Below, one piece after another: positions 46,806-55,432 of a DNA stretch of 64,000 nt (position 1 is its first letter; the number at the start of each line of letters is the position of its first letter). The notes under the pieces were generated by a model. That model did no database searches. It was not told the origin of the DNA and saw only the letters and a program-made list of their open reading frames with translations. The DNA is from Nocardia niigatensis NBRC 100131 (GTDB lineage Bacteria > Actinomycetota > Actinomycetes > Mycobacteriales > Mycobacteriaceae). The DNA is taken from contig NZ_BAGC01000110.1 of the NCBI RefSeq assembly GCF_000308655.1, positions 1 to 64,000 of the forward strand, given 5' to 3'. Made by a program: the position numbers and the translations under genes.

Positions 46806-47770
46806 AGCGGATGCGGATGCTGGTGGTGGCAGCCGTGGCGCTGCTGGCCGCCGCGTGCGGGTCGACGCCGGATGCCGCGCCCTTCCAGCTGCCGGCCGGG
46901 AGCCGGCTGCCGGCGGGCGCGACCGTCCTCACCACCGCGCCCAATCAGCGCGCCGACCAGTCCTGTAACCCGACGGCGAGCCTGCGGCCCGCGAGTCCGC
47001 AACCGCAGCCGGGGTCCATGCCCGCGCACTCGACGATGGCGAACATCGTCGCCAGCGGGAAGATCCGGATCGGGGTGGACCAGAACCAATTCCTGTTCGG
47101 TTTCCGCAATCCGGCGACCGGCGAGATCGAGGGCTTCGACATCGATCTGGCCCACGAGATCGCCCGCGACCTGTTCGGCGACCCGGGCCGGGTGGACCTG
47201 CATCCCATCGACTCCGCCGACCGCGCGGACGCGCTGGTGAAGAACGAGGTCGACCTGGTAGTGCAGAACTTCACGCCGACGTGTGCGCGCCGCCAGCAGG
47301 TCCAGTTCTCCAGCGTCTATTTCGAGACCGACCAGCGGGTACTGGTGACCAAGGGCTCGGGCATTCGCTCGGCGGCCGACCTGGGGGGCAAGAAGGTCTG
47401 CGGCATCCCCAACTCGACGACGCTGGACGCGGTGTTCGCGCTTCCCCAGCGCCCCATCGTGATCGGGATCGAGAACTGGCTGGACTGCCTGACCGCGCTG
47501 CAGCAGGGTGAGGTGGACGCCGCGAGCACCGACCTCCCGCTGCTGTACGGCCTGAAGATCCAGGACCCCAATCTCGAGGTCGTGGGCGGTCCGATGGCCA
47601 CCGACGTGTACGCCATCGGAGTACAGAAGCAGAGCACCGATCTCGTGCAGTTCGTCAACGGCGTACTGGAGCGGGTGCGCAACGACGGTACCTGGCAGCG
47701 GATCTACGACAGGCGGCTGAGCGTGCTCGGGCCGTCCAACGGTCCCCCGGCGCCCAAGTACAGCGACTGA
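46802..47770 (+). CDS. GlnH-like solute-binding lipoprotein
   Basis: A 322-residue periplasmic-type amino-acid-binding protein. The lipobox (MLVVAAVALLAAAC, Cys19) anchors it to the membrane. The binding domain shows SGKIRIGVDQNQFLFGFRNP, GEIEGFDIDLAHEIARDLFG and NEVDLVVQNFTPTCARRQQV, as in polar amino-acid receptors. GTG 46802 overlaps the stop of the upstream gene by GTGA. No permease or ATPase gene follows, so it serves sensing, not transport: as in mycobacteria it should bind Glu/Asp/Gln and signal through the GlnX-like protein to PknG. Confidence 0.88.
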   Translation: MKRMRMLVVAAVALLAAACGSTPDAAPFQLPAGSRLPAGATVLTTAPNQRADQSCNPTASLRPASPQPQPGSMPAHSTMANIVASGKIRIGVDQNQFLFGFRNPATGEIEGFDIDLAHEIARDLFGDPGRVDLHPIDSADRADALVKNEVDLVVQNFTPTCARRQQVQFSSVYFETDQRVLVTKGSGIRSAADLGGKKVCGIPNSTTLDAVFALPQRPIVIGIENWLDCLTALQQGEVDAASTDLPLLYGLKIQDPNLEVVGGPMATDVYAIGVQKQSTDLVQFVNGVLERVRNDGTWQRIYDRRLSVLGPSNGPPAPKYSD

Positions 47771-47777
47771 GCCGGTC

Positions 47778-48959
47778 ATGCACGAGAATCCTGGGCACAT
47801 TCTCAGCGTCGCCGAGATAGATCGGGAAATCGCCGAACGAGCACGCGAAATCGAGACCATCGCCGCGACCCTGGTCGAGCTGGACAAGCATCCCGGGCTG
47901 GTGCTGCTGCGCCGCTTCCCGCCCACCGGCGTCACCGAGCAGCACTGGGCGCCGGCACGGGCGGCGCTGGAGCTCATGTGGGAGGACTTCGGGCGGCTGG
48001 GCACCGTGCTGGATCGGGCACGGGCCGCGCGCGGGCGGCGACGCCTGGACGCGCTGGATCGGGAGGAGCTCACGCTCCTGTTGCGCGGGCAGCCGGTCGA
48101 GGTGTCGCGCAGCGCGATTCCCATGTCGGAGCGTTCGCTGAGCGGGCCGCGCGAGCAGATCGAGCTGATCGGCATCACCGAGATGCTCGACCGCATGCGC
48201 GCCGCCTTCCCGGCCGTGGTGCGGGTGCTCGACGCGGTGGAGGCGGTGCACAGCCGGGTGATGAACGATATCGCCCCGCTGCAGGCCGAGCTGACCCGCA
48301 CCGGCATGTCGATTCCCGAATTGGATTCGCTGACAAACGATATCGACGAGCTCGCCATAGAGGTCGCCACCGATCCGCTGGCGCTGACCCCCGAGATGCT
48401 CGACCGCCGTCTCGGCGAGCTGTCGCGGCGCATGCGCGAGGCCGTGACGGTGCTGACCGAACTGCGGTCCATCTCGACGGATTGGGACGCCGCCATCGAG
48501 CGGGTGCGGGCGCGGGTGGAGGCACTGCACAAGACGTACGTGCGCGCCGAGCGCGCCCGCTCCGAGGTGGAGCGCATCATCCTGGCCGCGCCGCTGCCCC
48601 GGCATCCGGACGACAGTGCCGTGTACAGCGCGGAATTGACGGCGCTGGAGGCGAATCCGTCCGTGCCCAGCGTGCTGTGGGAGCTGCGCCGTCGCATCGA
48701 CAGCGCGCTGGACACGGCGACCCGCATCGAACAACTCGCGCAGGGCCTGCTGGATCGGCGGGAGGAACTGAAGGGCCGCTTCAGCTCCTATCGCGCCAAG
48801 GCCGCCCGGCTGGGGGTGAGCGAGGACCAGGATGTGCTCGCCTCCGCCCGCATCGCCGCGGGGCTGCTCTCGCGCCGGCCCTGCGATCTGGCCGCGGTCA
48901 CCCGCGCCATCACGGACTACCGCCAGCTCATCGCGCAGAAATCGGGAAGGCGATCATGA
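47778..48959 (+). CDS. Coiled-coil protein of the PknG operon
   Basis: A 393-residue soluble protein made almost wholly of long helices: ILSVAEIDREIAERAREIET, RMREAVTVLTELRSISTDWD, RIEQLAQGLLDRREELKGRF. Heptad-like Leu/Ala spacing predicts coiled coils. No domain is recognised. It lies 7 bases after the GlnH-like gene and overlaps pknG by ATGA, so it is produced with them. It does not occur in the three-gene mycobacterial locus as I know it. A scaffold joining sensor and kinase is a reasonable guess, without direct evidence. Confidence 0.8.
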   Translation: MHENPGHILSVAEIDREIAERAREIETIAATLVELDKHPGLVLLRRFPPTGVTEQHWAPARAALELMWEDFGRLGTVLDRARAARGRRRLDALDREELTLLLRGQPVEVSRSAIPMSERSLSGPREQIELIGITEMLDRMRAAFPAVVRVLDAVEAVHSRVMNDIAPLQAELTRTGMSIPELDSLTNDIDELAIEVATDPLALTPEMLDRRLGELSRRMREAVTVLTELRSISTDWDAAIERVRARVEALHKTYVRAERARSEVERIILAAPLPRHPDDSAVYSAELTALEANPSVPSVLWELRRRIDSALDTATRIEQLAQGLLDRREELKGRFSSYRAKAARLGVSEDQDVLASARIAAGLLSRRPCDLAAVTRAITDYRQLIAQKSGRRS

Positions 48960-51325
48960 ACTGCACCGAGCCCGGCTGCACCGGGACCATCGAGGACGGG
49001 TACTGCACCGTCTGTGGCACCGCCCCGAGCGCGGCGCCCCCGGCGAGCGCCGCCGGCTCCGACCGCTGTGCCGAACCCGGTTGTACCGGAACGATTGCCG
49101 ACGGCTACTGCGATGTGTGCGGCAGCGCGCCCGCCTCGCCGTCGGCGCTGGCCACCACCGCCCGCGACGCCGGAAACACCTCGGCGATGAGCACCGGGGC
49201 GACGGTCAGCGGCCGGTCCTCCCACAGCGGTCGCTCGGTCCGCACCGGGCGGTCGGGCGCCTCGGGAGCCAGTCACAGCCGACTGGGCGCGGGCATGGTG
49301 AAGGTGCCGTCGGTGCCGCGCCGGGATCCGGCCGAGGCGGTGCTCGTCGATCCACAGGTGCCGGAGAACCATCGCGAATGCGGCAAGTGCAATCGTCCGG
49401 TCGGACAGAGCCGGGACGGTCAGCCCGGTCGCGCCGAAGGCTTCTGCGCCCACTGCGGCACGCGATTCTCCTTCACCCCCAAGCTGTCCGGCCGGGATGT
49501 GGTGGGTGGCCAGTACGAGGTGCTCGGCGCGCTGGCGCACGGCGGCCTGGGCTGGATCTATCTCGCGGTGGACCACAGGGTCGACGACCGGCCGGTGGTG
49601 CTCAAGGGCCTGCTCAATACCGGCGACGCGGACGCCATGCGCGCGGCTGTGGCCGAGAAGCGGTTCCTCGCCCAGGTCGATCACCCGAACATCGTGCGGA
49701 TCTACAACTTCGCCGAGGACACCGGTCAGGACGGCAAGCCGGTCGGATACATCGTGATGGAGTACGTGGGCGGCAAATCGCTCAAACAGCTACTGCGCGA
49801 ACAGCGCACGGCCGACCAGAGGTACCTGCCGCCGGCGCGGGCCATCGCCTACATCCTGGAGATACTGCCCGCGCTGGAGTACCTGCACGAGCGCGGGCTC
49901 GCCTACTGCGATTTCAAACCCGACAATGTGATGCAGACCGGGGAGCAGCTCAAGCTCATCGACCTCGGCGCGGTCGTCGGCCTGCACGACCAGAACGAAA
50001 CCATCTACGGCACACCGGGATACCAGGCCAAGGAGATCGCCCGCACCGGGCCGACCGTGGCCTCGGAGGTGTACACGGTGGGCCGCACGCTGGCGGCGCT
50101 CATCATGCGCATCCCGCCGGTGAACAACGAGCTGGGCCCGCTGCCCGGGCCCGGGCTCGAACCGCTGATGGCCCGCCACGAGTCGCTGTACCGATTCCTG
50201 CTGCGCGCCACCGATATCGAGCCCGACGCGCGCTTCACCTCCATGGCCGAGATGGGCGATCAGCTCACCGGCATTCTGCGCGAGGTGCTGGCCGTCGAGG
50301 ACGGGCGCCCGCGGCCGGGACTGTCGACCCGGTTCGGTCCGCCGCGCGGGGTGTTCGGCGTGGGTGACCAGCTGCCCGGCGATCCACGCGCCGTCATCGC
50401 GGCACTGCCGGTGCCGCTGGTCGATCCGAGCGACAGCGGCGCGGCGCTGCTGGCCTCCACCAGCGCCGTCACGCCCGAGGACCTGGAACACGAGATCGGC
50501 GCGGGACTGCAGGCGGTGGTCACCGGCCGGGAGGAATCGGTGGAGATCCCGCTCCGATTGATCCGCGCCGCACTGGAATTCGGCGATCCGGACGATGCGC
50601 TGCGACGGCTGGAGGAGGTGGGCGAGACGCTGTCCGGCGACTGGCGGCTGACCTGGTTCGCGGGCCTGGCCCGGCTGCTGAATCGCGATTGGCCCGCCGC
50701 CGCGGCCGAATTCGACGCCCTCTACAGCGCGCTGCCGGGTGAGGCCGCCCCGAAGCTGGCGCTGGCCGTCACCGCCGAGCTGATGGCCGCGGATGGCATG
50801 GATGCCGAGACCGCGCGCGAGCGGGCCGCCCGCTACTACGACCTGGTCTGGCGCACCGACCGCTCCTTCACCAGCGCCGCCTTCGGCGCGGCCCGGCTGC
50901 GGCGCGCGGCCGGCGACCGAGCGGGCGCGGTCCGGGTGCTCGATCAGGTCGACGCCGCCTCGGCGGTGCACACCGAGGCCGGGGTCACCGCCGTGGAGAC
51001 CCTGCTGGCCGTCGCCGAGCCCGGCGAGCTGACCGAACAATTGGTTCGCGATGCCGGCAAACGCATCGATAGTCTGACCCTCGACTCGAAACACCGTGCC
51101 GCACAGGCCCGTCTGCGAGTCCTGGACGCGGCGCTGCGCTGGCTGCGCCTGGGCAGGGTGCCCACCGACCACTCCCCGCTGCTGGGGGTGGCGCTCGATC
51201 AACAAGGGGTACGCACCGGTTTGGAACGCTGTTATCGCGACCTGGCGCACGAGACCGACGACATGTGGGAACGGATCGCACTGGTGGAGCAGGCCAACGC
51301 CGTGCGCCCGAGGACGCTGCTGTGA
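48956..51325 (+). CDS. pknG: Serine/threonine protein kinase PknG
   Basis: A 789-residue soluble kinase. Residues 1-56 hold two copies of a short zinc ribbon (CTEPGC...GYCTVCG and CAEPGC...GYCDVCG). A Ser-rich linker and a rubredoxin-like site (CGKC at 142-145, CAHC near 165) come next. The kinase domain (about 185-440) has ALAHGGLGWIYLAVD, VVLKGLL (catalytic Lys), YCDFKPDNVM and LIDLGAV. TPR-like repeats fill the rest. In mycobacteria PknG phosphorylates GarA and so controls 2-oxoglutarate use in response to amino acids. As in other PknG, HRD is replaced (here YCD) and the Mg motif DFG is DLG. It overlaps both neighbours. Confidence 0.96.
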   Translation: MNCTEPGCTGTIEDGYCTVCGTAPSAAPPASAAGSDRCAEPGCTGTIADGYCDVCGSAPASPSALATTARDAGNTSAMSTGATVSGRSSHSGRSVRTGRSGASGASHSRLGAGMVKVPSVPRRDPAEAVLVDPQVPENHRECGKCNRPVGQSRDGQPGRAEGFCAHCGTRFSFTPKLSGRDVVGGQYEVLGALAHGGLGWIYLAVDHRVDDRPVVLKGLLNTGDADAMRAAVAEKRFLAQVDHPNIVRIYNFAEDTGQDGKPVGYIVMEYVGGKSLKQLLREQRTADQRYLPPARAIAYILEILPALEYLHERGLAYCDFKPDNVMQTGEQLKLIDLGAVVGLHDQNETIYGTPGYQAKEIARTGPTVASEVYTVGRTLAALIMRIPPVNNELGPLPGPGLEPLMARHESLYRFLLRATDIEPDARFTSMAEMGDQLTGILREVLAVEDGRPRPGLSTRFGPPRGVFGVGDQLPGDPRAVIAALPVPLVDPSDSGAALLASTSAVTPEDLEHEIGAGLQAVVTGREESVEIPLRLIRAALEFGDPDDALRRLEEVGETLSGDWRLTWFAGLARLLNRDWPAAAAEFDALYSALPGEAAPKLALAVTAELMAADGMDAETARERAARYYDLVWRTDRSFTSAAFGAARLRRAAGDRAGAVRVLDQVDAASAVHTEAGVTAVETLLAVAEPGELTEQLVRDAGKRIDSLTLDSKHRAAQARLRVLDAALRWLRLGRVPTDHSPLLGVALDQQGVRTGLERCYRDLAHETDDMWERIALVEQANAVRPRTLL

Positions 51326-52428
51326 CGGCCCGCTGCCCGCACTGCGGCACCTTCGCCGCCGACACCGACCGCTTCTGCGAGGCCTGCGGCAGCAAACTCG
51401 GGATCCGGGTGATCGCCCTGCCGCCCAGGGAGTTCCGGCCCGGCTCCGGTTCGACCGTGCCGGTCGCCGAGGCGGCGCGCAATGCCCGGCTCGAACCCAC
51501 CGGCACCACCGCCACCGTCGACTCCGGTCCACCACCCGACTGCTCCGGTTGCGGCGGAAGCGAATTCGATCCGGATGGCTACTGCGCCAGCTGCGGTGAG
51601 CTCGGGCCCGAACGGGACCGCTTCGAATTCGACCTGGGCACCGCGTGCTTGATCACCGACCGCGGCCTGCTGCACGCCCGCAACGAGGACGCGGTCGCGG
51701 CGGCGGTGCTGGCGGGCGCGACGCCCGACCGTCCGCACGCCGCGGTGATCACGGTCTGCGACGGGGTGTCGACCTCCGAGGATCCGCAGGCCGCCTCCGG
51801 TGCGGCGGTACGGGCCGGGCTGGACGCCTGCCTGGCCGCCCTCGCCGCCGGCCGGCCCGCCGAGGACTGCGTGATGGCCGGGCTCGCCGCGGCCGCCGAC
51901 GCGGTCAAGGGAGTCGGCACGCCGGACGGCAGATCCCCGTCGTGCACCTATGTCTCGGCGATCGTGCAGTTCGACACCGACGGCGGCGCGGACATCACCG
52001 TCGCGAATGTCGGTGACAGCCGCGCCTATTGGCTGCGCCCCGGCGACGACTCCGACCGGCTCACCGTCGACGATTCACTCGCGCAGGCCATGGTCGACCA
52101 GGGCCTGCTGGACGCCGCCACCGCTATGGACGGCCCGCACGCGCACGTGCTCACCCGCTGGCTGGGAGCCGACAGCGAGCAGCAGTGGTCGCCCACCTGC
52201 GTGCGCACCCTGCGCACCGACGCGCCCGGGGTGCTGCTGGTGTGCACCGATGGGCTGTGGAACTACCTCCCGGAGGCAGCGGCCCTGTCCCGCTTCACCG
52301 GCTCGCTGCCGCCGCTACCCGCGGCGCGCGCCCTGGTGGAGCACGCGCTCGGCGCGGGCGGCAAGGACAACATCACCGTCGCCCTCGTTCCCGTACCGTC
52401 CCTCGCACCGTCAGGAGACACACCGTGA
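51322..52428 (+). CDS. PP2C-type protein phosphatase with N-terminal zinc ribbons
   Basis: A 368-residue metal-dependent Ser/Thr phosphatase. The N-terminus has zinc-ribbon motifs CPHCGTFAADTDRFCEACG and CSGCGGSEFDPDGYCASCG. The phosphatase domain follows: GLLHARNEDAVAAAVL, AAVITVCDGVSTSEDPQ (metal Asp-Gly), VANVGDSRAYWLRPG, LLVCTDGLWNYLPEA and GKDNITVALVP. All Mg/Mn ligands appear intact. It starts by GTGA overlap with pknG, so it is the natural counter-enzyme of PknG or of its substrates. The frame from 51265 would lie inside pknG and is rejected. Confidence 0.93.
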   Translation: MTARCPHCGTFAADTDRFCEACGSKLGIRVIALPPREFRPGSGSTVPVAEAARNARLEPTGTTATVDSGPPPDCSGCGGSEFDPDGYCASCGELGPERDRFEFDLGTACLITDRGLLHARNEDAVAAAVLAGATPDRPHAAVITVCDGVSTSEDPQAASGAAVRAGLDACLAALAAGRPAEDCVMAGLAAAADAVKGVGTPDGRSPSCTYVSAIVQFDTDGGADITVANVGDSRAYWLRPGDDSDRLTVDDSLAQAMVDQGLLDAATAMDGPHAHVLTRWLGADSEQQWSPTCVRTLRTDAPGVLLVCTDGLWNYLPEAAALSRFTGSLPPLPAARALVEHALGAGGKDNITVALVPVPSLAPSGDTP

Positions 52429-53714
52429 CTTTTGCTGAGAACCAAGGTATTTCGGTCGCCATCGACCAGAACGCGTTCCTCGCCGAGGGGGTGCGCACGG
52501 TCGACGCCGTCGTCACCGTCGAGGCCACCGGCGACATGGTGGTGTCGGTGACCCCGCCGCCGCGGGTCGAGATTCTGATCATCGACACCTCCGGGTCCAT
52601 GGGCGCGGCCGACAAGTTCGCGGGCGCGCGCCGGGCGGCGCTGGCGGCGCTGGACGTCATGCCCGACGGCACCCGGTTCGCGATCGTGGAGGGAACCGAC
52701 AAGGCGCAGGTGGTGTTCCCGCACCGCGGGCCCTCGGCGGTGGCCGACCACCAGGAGCGTGCCAACGCGCGACGCGCGCTGGACAAGCTGGTTCCCCACG
52801 GCGGCACCGCGATCGGGACCTGGCTGGGGGTGTCGCGGCTGATCGCGCAGCAGCACCCGGGGTGCATGGTGCACGCGATCCTGCTCACCGACGGCAAGAA
52901 CGAGCACGAGGCGCCCGAGCGACTGGCGGAGGAGATCCGTCAGTCCATCGGTGTCTTCACCTGTGACTGCCGCGGCGTCGGGGCGGACTGGGACCCGAAC
53001 GAGGTGCGGCCCATCGCCTCCGCGCTGCACGGCACGATCGATACGGTGGCGACCGCGGATCTGCTGGCCCAGGATTTCGCGGCCACCATGGCCTCGTCCA
53101 TGGAGAAGGCGATTCCGGACCTGACCATGCGGGTGTGGACGCCGGTGGGCGCGAAGATCGTGTTCCTCAAGCAGGTCGCACCGTTCATCGAGGATCTCAC
53201 CGCGCGGCGCACCGAGGTCGCGCCGCAGGTGGGCGAATATCCGCTGGGTTCCTGGGGCGCCGAGGATCGTGACTATCACATTCAGCTGGAGCTCGAGCCG
53301 GCCGCGCCGGATCGCGAGAAGCTGGCCGCGCGGGTGAGCGTGCTGGCCGAGGGCGAGGTCCTCGGGCAGGGTCTGGTCAAGGCGGCCTGGACCACCGACA
53401 CCGAGAAGTCGGCGATCATCAGTCGCCGGGTCGCCCATTACACCGGGCAGGCCGAGCTGGCCCAGACCGTCCAGGAAGGTCTGACCGCGCGCAAGCAGGG
53501 CGACTTCGCCACGGCCACGGCCAAACTCCAGCGCGCGTACCACCTGGCCACCGAGTCGGGCAATGAGAACACCGCCAAGCTGCTGCTCAGCGTCGTCGAC
53601 GTGGTGGACGAGCGGACCGGGACCATCCGCCTGCGCAACAAGATCGACCCTGCCGACGAGATCGCGCTCGACGTCCGCTCCACCAAGACCGCCCGAGTCC
53701 GCAAGGAGCCGTGA
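52425..53714 (+). CDS. von Willebrand factor A (VWA) domain protein
   Basis: A 429-residue protein. The VWA domain (about 45-230) has an intact metal-ion-dependent adhesion site: ILIIDTSGSMGAADKF (DxSxS), GGTAIGTW with the Thr, and HAILLTDGKN with the Asp. The C-terminal half is beta-rich (IQLELEPAAPDREKLAARVS), then helical (QEGLTARKQGDFATATAKLQ). It lacks signal and membrane segments. Such cytosolic VWA proteins serve as Mg-dependent docking platforms. The start overlaps the phosphatase stop (GTGA). It probably bridges phosphoprotein partners in this operon; the partner is unknown. Confidence 0.9.
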   Translation: MTFAENQGISVAIDQNAFLAEGVRTVDAVVTVEATGDMVVSVTPPPRVEILIIDTSGSMGAADKFAGARRAALAALDVMPDGTRFAIVEGTDKAQVVFPHRGPSAVADHQERANARRALDKLVPHGGTAIGTWLGVSRLIAQQHPGCMVHAILLTDGKNEHEAPERLAEEIRQSIGVFTCDCRGVGADWDPNEVRPIASALHGTIDTVATADLLAQDFAATMASSMEKAIPDLTMRVWTPVGAKIVFLKQVAPFIEDLTARRTEVAPQVGEYPLGSWGAEDRDYHIQLELEPAAPDREKLAARVSVLAEGEVLGQGLVKAAWTTDTEKSAIISRRVAHYTGQAELAQTVQEGLTARKQGDFATATAKLQRAYHLATESGNENTAKLLLSVVDVVDERTGTIRLRNKIDPADEIALDVRSTKTARVRKEP

Positions 53715-54373
53715 TGGCGCTCTGCATCGAGGGGCACGACTCCGCCGCCACCGACTACTGCGACGTCTGCGGCGCGCCGATGGGCGGGCAGTTCGGCGGC
53801 GCCGCACCGCAACTCACGGTGTGCCCGTCCTGCGGGGCGCCGTCGGAGGGGCGGTTCTGCGAGAACTGCGGGCATGATTCGGCGCTGCCGCCGCCACCCG
53901 CGCCACCGGTGACCGGGGAACCTGAGACGACGGCCGGCGTGGCCACCGAGAACGGCTCCCGCCCGGCGGTCTGGGTCGCCACCATTTCCGCCGACCCGGC
54001 GCACTACGCGCGCATGCAGGCGCAGAAGGGACCCGATCTGGAACGGGTCGACTTCCCCGGCTACTACCCCGATCGCCGAATTCCCTTGCAGGGCCCCACC
54101 ATCCTGATCGGCAAGCGCAGCGTGTCCCAGGGCGTCCACCCCGATATCGACCTCTCGATCGCGCCCGCCGATATCGCGGTCTCGCGCTCGCACGCCATCC
54201 TGCACATCGACGGCACGACGCTCACCGTCACCGATCTGGGCTCCACCAACGGCACCTGTCTCAATGACAGCCCCAATCCCATCCCCCCGAAAACTCCTGT
54301 CCCCCTACAGGAGGGCGACCGCATCCACGTGGGCGGCTGGACCACCATCACCGTGACCTCAGAACCGGGCTGA
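53711..54373 (+). CDS. FHA domain protein with zinc ribbons
   Basis: A 220-residue protein, start GTG 53711 or ATG 53714, overlapping the VWA stop. The N-terminus carries paired zinc-ribbon knuckles (GHDSAATDYCDVCGAPMGGQ, VCPSCGAPSEGRFCENCGHD). The C-terminal forkhead-associated domain shows ILIGKRSVSQGVHPDIDLSI, ADIAVSRSHAILHIDGTTLT and VTDLGSTNGTCLND. The phosphothreonine-binding Arg, Ser-x-x-His and Asn-Gly are all kept. It should read phosphothreonine marks made by PknG, similar to GarA but with added zinc modules. It is the last gene of the seven-gene operon. Confidence 0.93.
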   Translation: MMALCIEGHDSAATDYCDVCGAPMGGQFGGAAPQLTVCPSCGAPSEGRFCENCGHDSALPPPPAPPVTGEPETTAGVATENGSRPAVWVATISADPAHYARMQAQKGPDLERVDFPGYYPDRRIPLQGPTILIGKRSVSQGVHPDIDLSIAPADIAVSRSHAILHIDGTTLTVTDLGSTNGTCLNDSPNPIPPKTPVPLQEGDRIHVGGWTTITVTSEPG

Positions 54374-54433
54374 TCACTCAATTCAGGCAAAACGGCGATC
54401 TTGGTCCATTGTCCAGGTTAGGCTCCCCGCTCT

Positions 54434-55432
54434 ATGAGCTTGACCCGCCGAGACTTCGCCCGCACTACCCTGGCCGCCGCCGCAGGCGCGCTCGTCACCG
54501 GCCTGAGCGTCCCTGCGGCACAGGCGATCCCGCACGCACGAACGGTCGGCGCACCACCCCAGGCGTGGATGTCGGCGCTCCCCGACGCCACCTCCCTACT
54601 GCGCCTGACCATTCCCGGCACCCACGACTCCTGCTGCACCAGCGTCGCCAACGGCACCGAGTGGGCGCACACCCAGAACTGGTCGCTGCCCGACCAATTC
54701 GCACACGGCATCCGTTTCCTGGACATCCGCTGCAACGGCCTGCAAGACCACACCGCCGACTCCTTCGGCGTGTACCACGGCGCCTTCTATCAGGGCATCA
54801 CCTTCGACCAGGTGCTCGACCAGTGCCGGGCATTCCTGGCCCGTAATCCGGGCGAAGTCCTCATCATGCGAGTCAAGAAGGAGGACGGCACCAACAACGA
54901 TGTCGGCGCCAATTTCGAGCGGATCTTCGACGGCTACCTGGACACCAAGGGCTACCGCTCACTGTTCTTCCTGGAGAACCGGTTCCCCGCACTGGGCGAG
55001 GCCCGCGGCCGCATCGTCCTCATCGCTCAATTCGCCAATTCCCTGGGCTGCCTGCAATGGCCCGGCGGCGACAACGGCGTCTTCACCACCGACCACATCT
55101 ACCTCCAGGACCACTACAAGAACCATGGCCTCGCCGGCGTCGACTCCGGCTCCTCCAACTTCGGCTCCTCCGGCGGCGACAAGTTCGACTACGTCAAATC
55201 CTGTCTCGACAAAGCGGCCGCCGACCCCGCCAACACCCTCGAATACATCAACTTCACCAGCTTCGCCGACAACGCCTGGCCCAAAGACAATGCGGCAGCG
55301 ATCATGCCGAAGCTGGCCGACTACCTCACCACCCACAGCACCCAGTCAGCCCACTACGGCATCATCCCCATGGACTTCCCGGACCAGTACACCCGAGTCC
55401 TCGACCTCCTACTCGCCGAGAACCCTGCTTAG
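54434..55432 (+). CDS. Tat-exported phosphatidylinositol-specific phospholipase C
   Basis: A 332-residue exported enzyme. The twin-arginine signal (SLTRRDFARTTLAAAAGALV) ends near AQAIPHA. The X-domain TIM barrel has catalytic His residues in LRLTIPGTHDSCCTSVAN and GVYHGAFYQGITFDQVLDQC, with LDIRCNGLQDH between. It cleaves phosphatidylinositol or its glycans to inositol cyclic phosphate and diacylglycerol without calcium. Phosphatidylinositol and its mannosides are main lipids of these bacteria, so it may act on self or host lipid. It is monocistronic, and its stop overlaps a broken minus-strand gene by three bases. Confidence 0.92.
   Translation: MSLTRRDFARTTLAAAAGALVTGLSVPAAQAIPHARTVGAPPQAWMSALPDATSLLRLTIPGTHDSCCTSVANGTEWAHTQNWSLPDQFAHGIRFLDIRCNGLQDHTADSFGVYHGAFYQGITFDQVLDQCRAFLARNPGEVLIMRVKKEDGTNNDVGANFERIFDGYLDTKGYRSLFFLENRFPALGEARGRIVLIAQFANSLGCLQWPGGDNGVFTTDHIYLQDHYKNHGLAGVDSGSSNFGSSGGDKFDYVKSCLDKAAADPANTLEYINFTSFADNAWPKDNAAAIMPKLADYLTTHSTQSAHYGIIPMDFPDQYTRVLDLLLAENPA

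Noticed and set aside
49790..51535. 581-codon minus-strand frame opposite pknG
   Set aside because: Antisense shadow rich in Arg, Gly and Gln.
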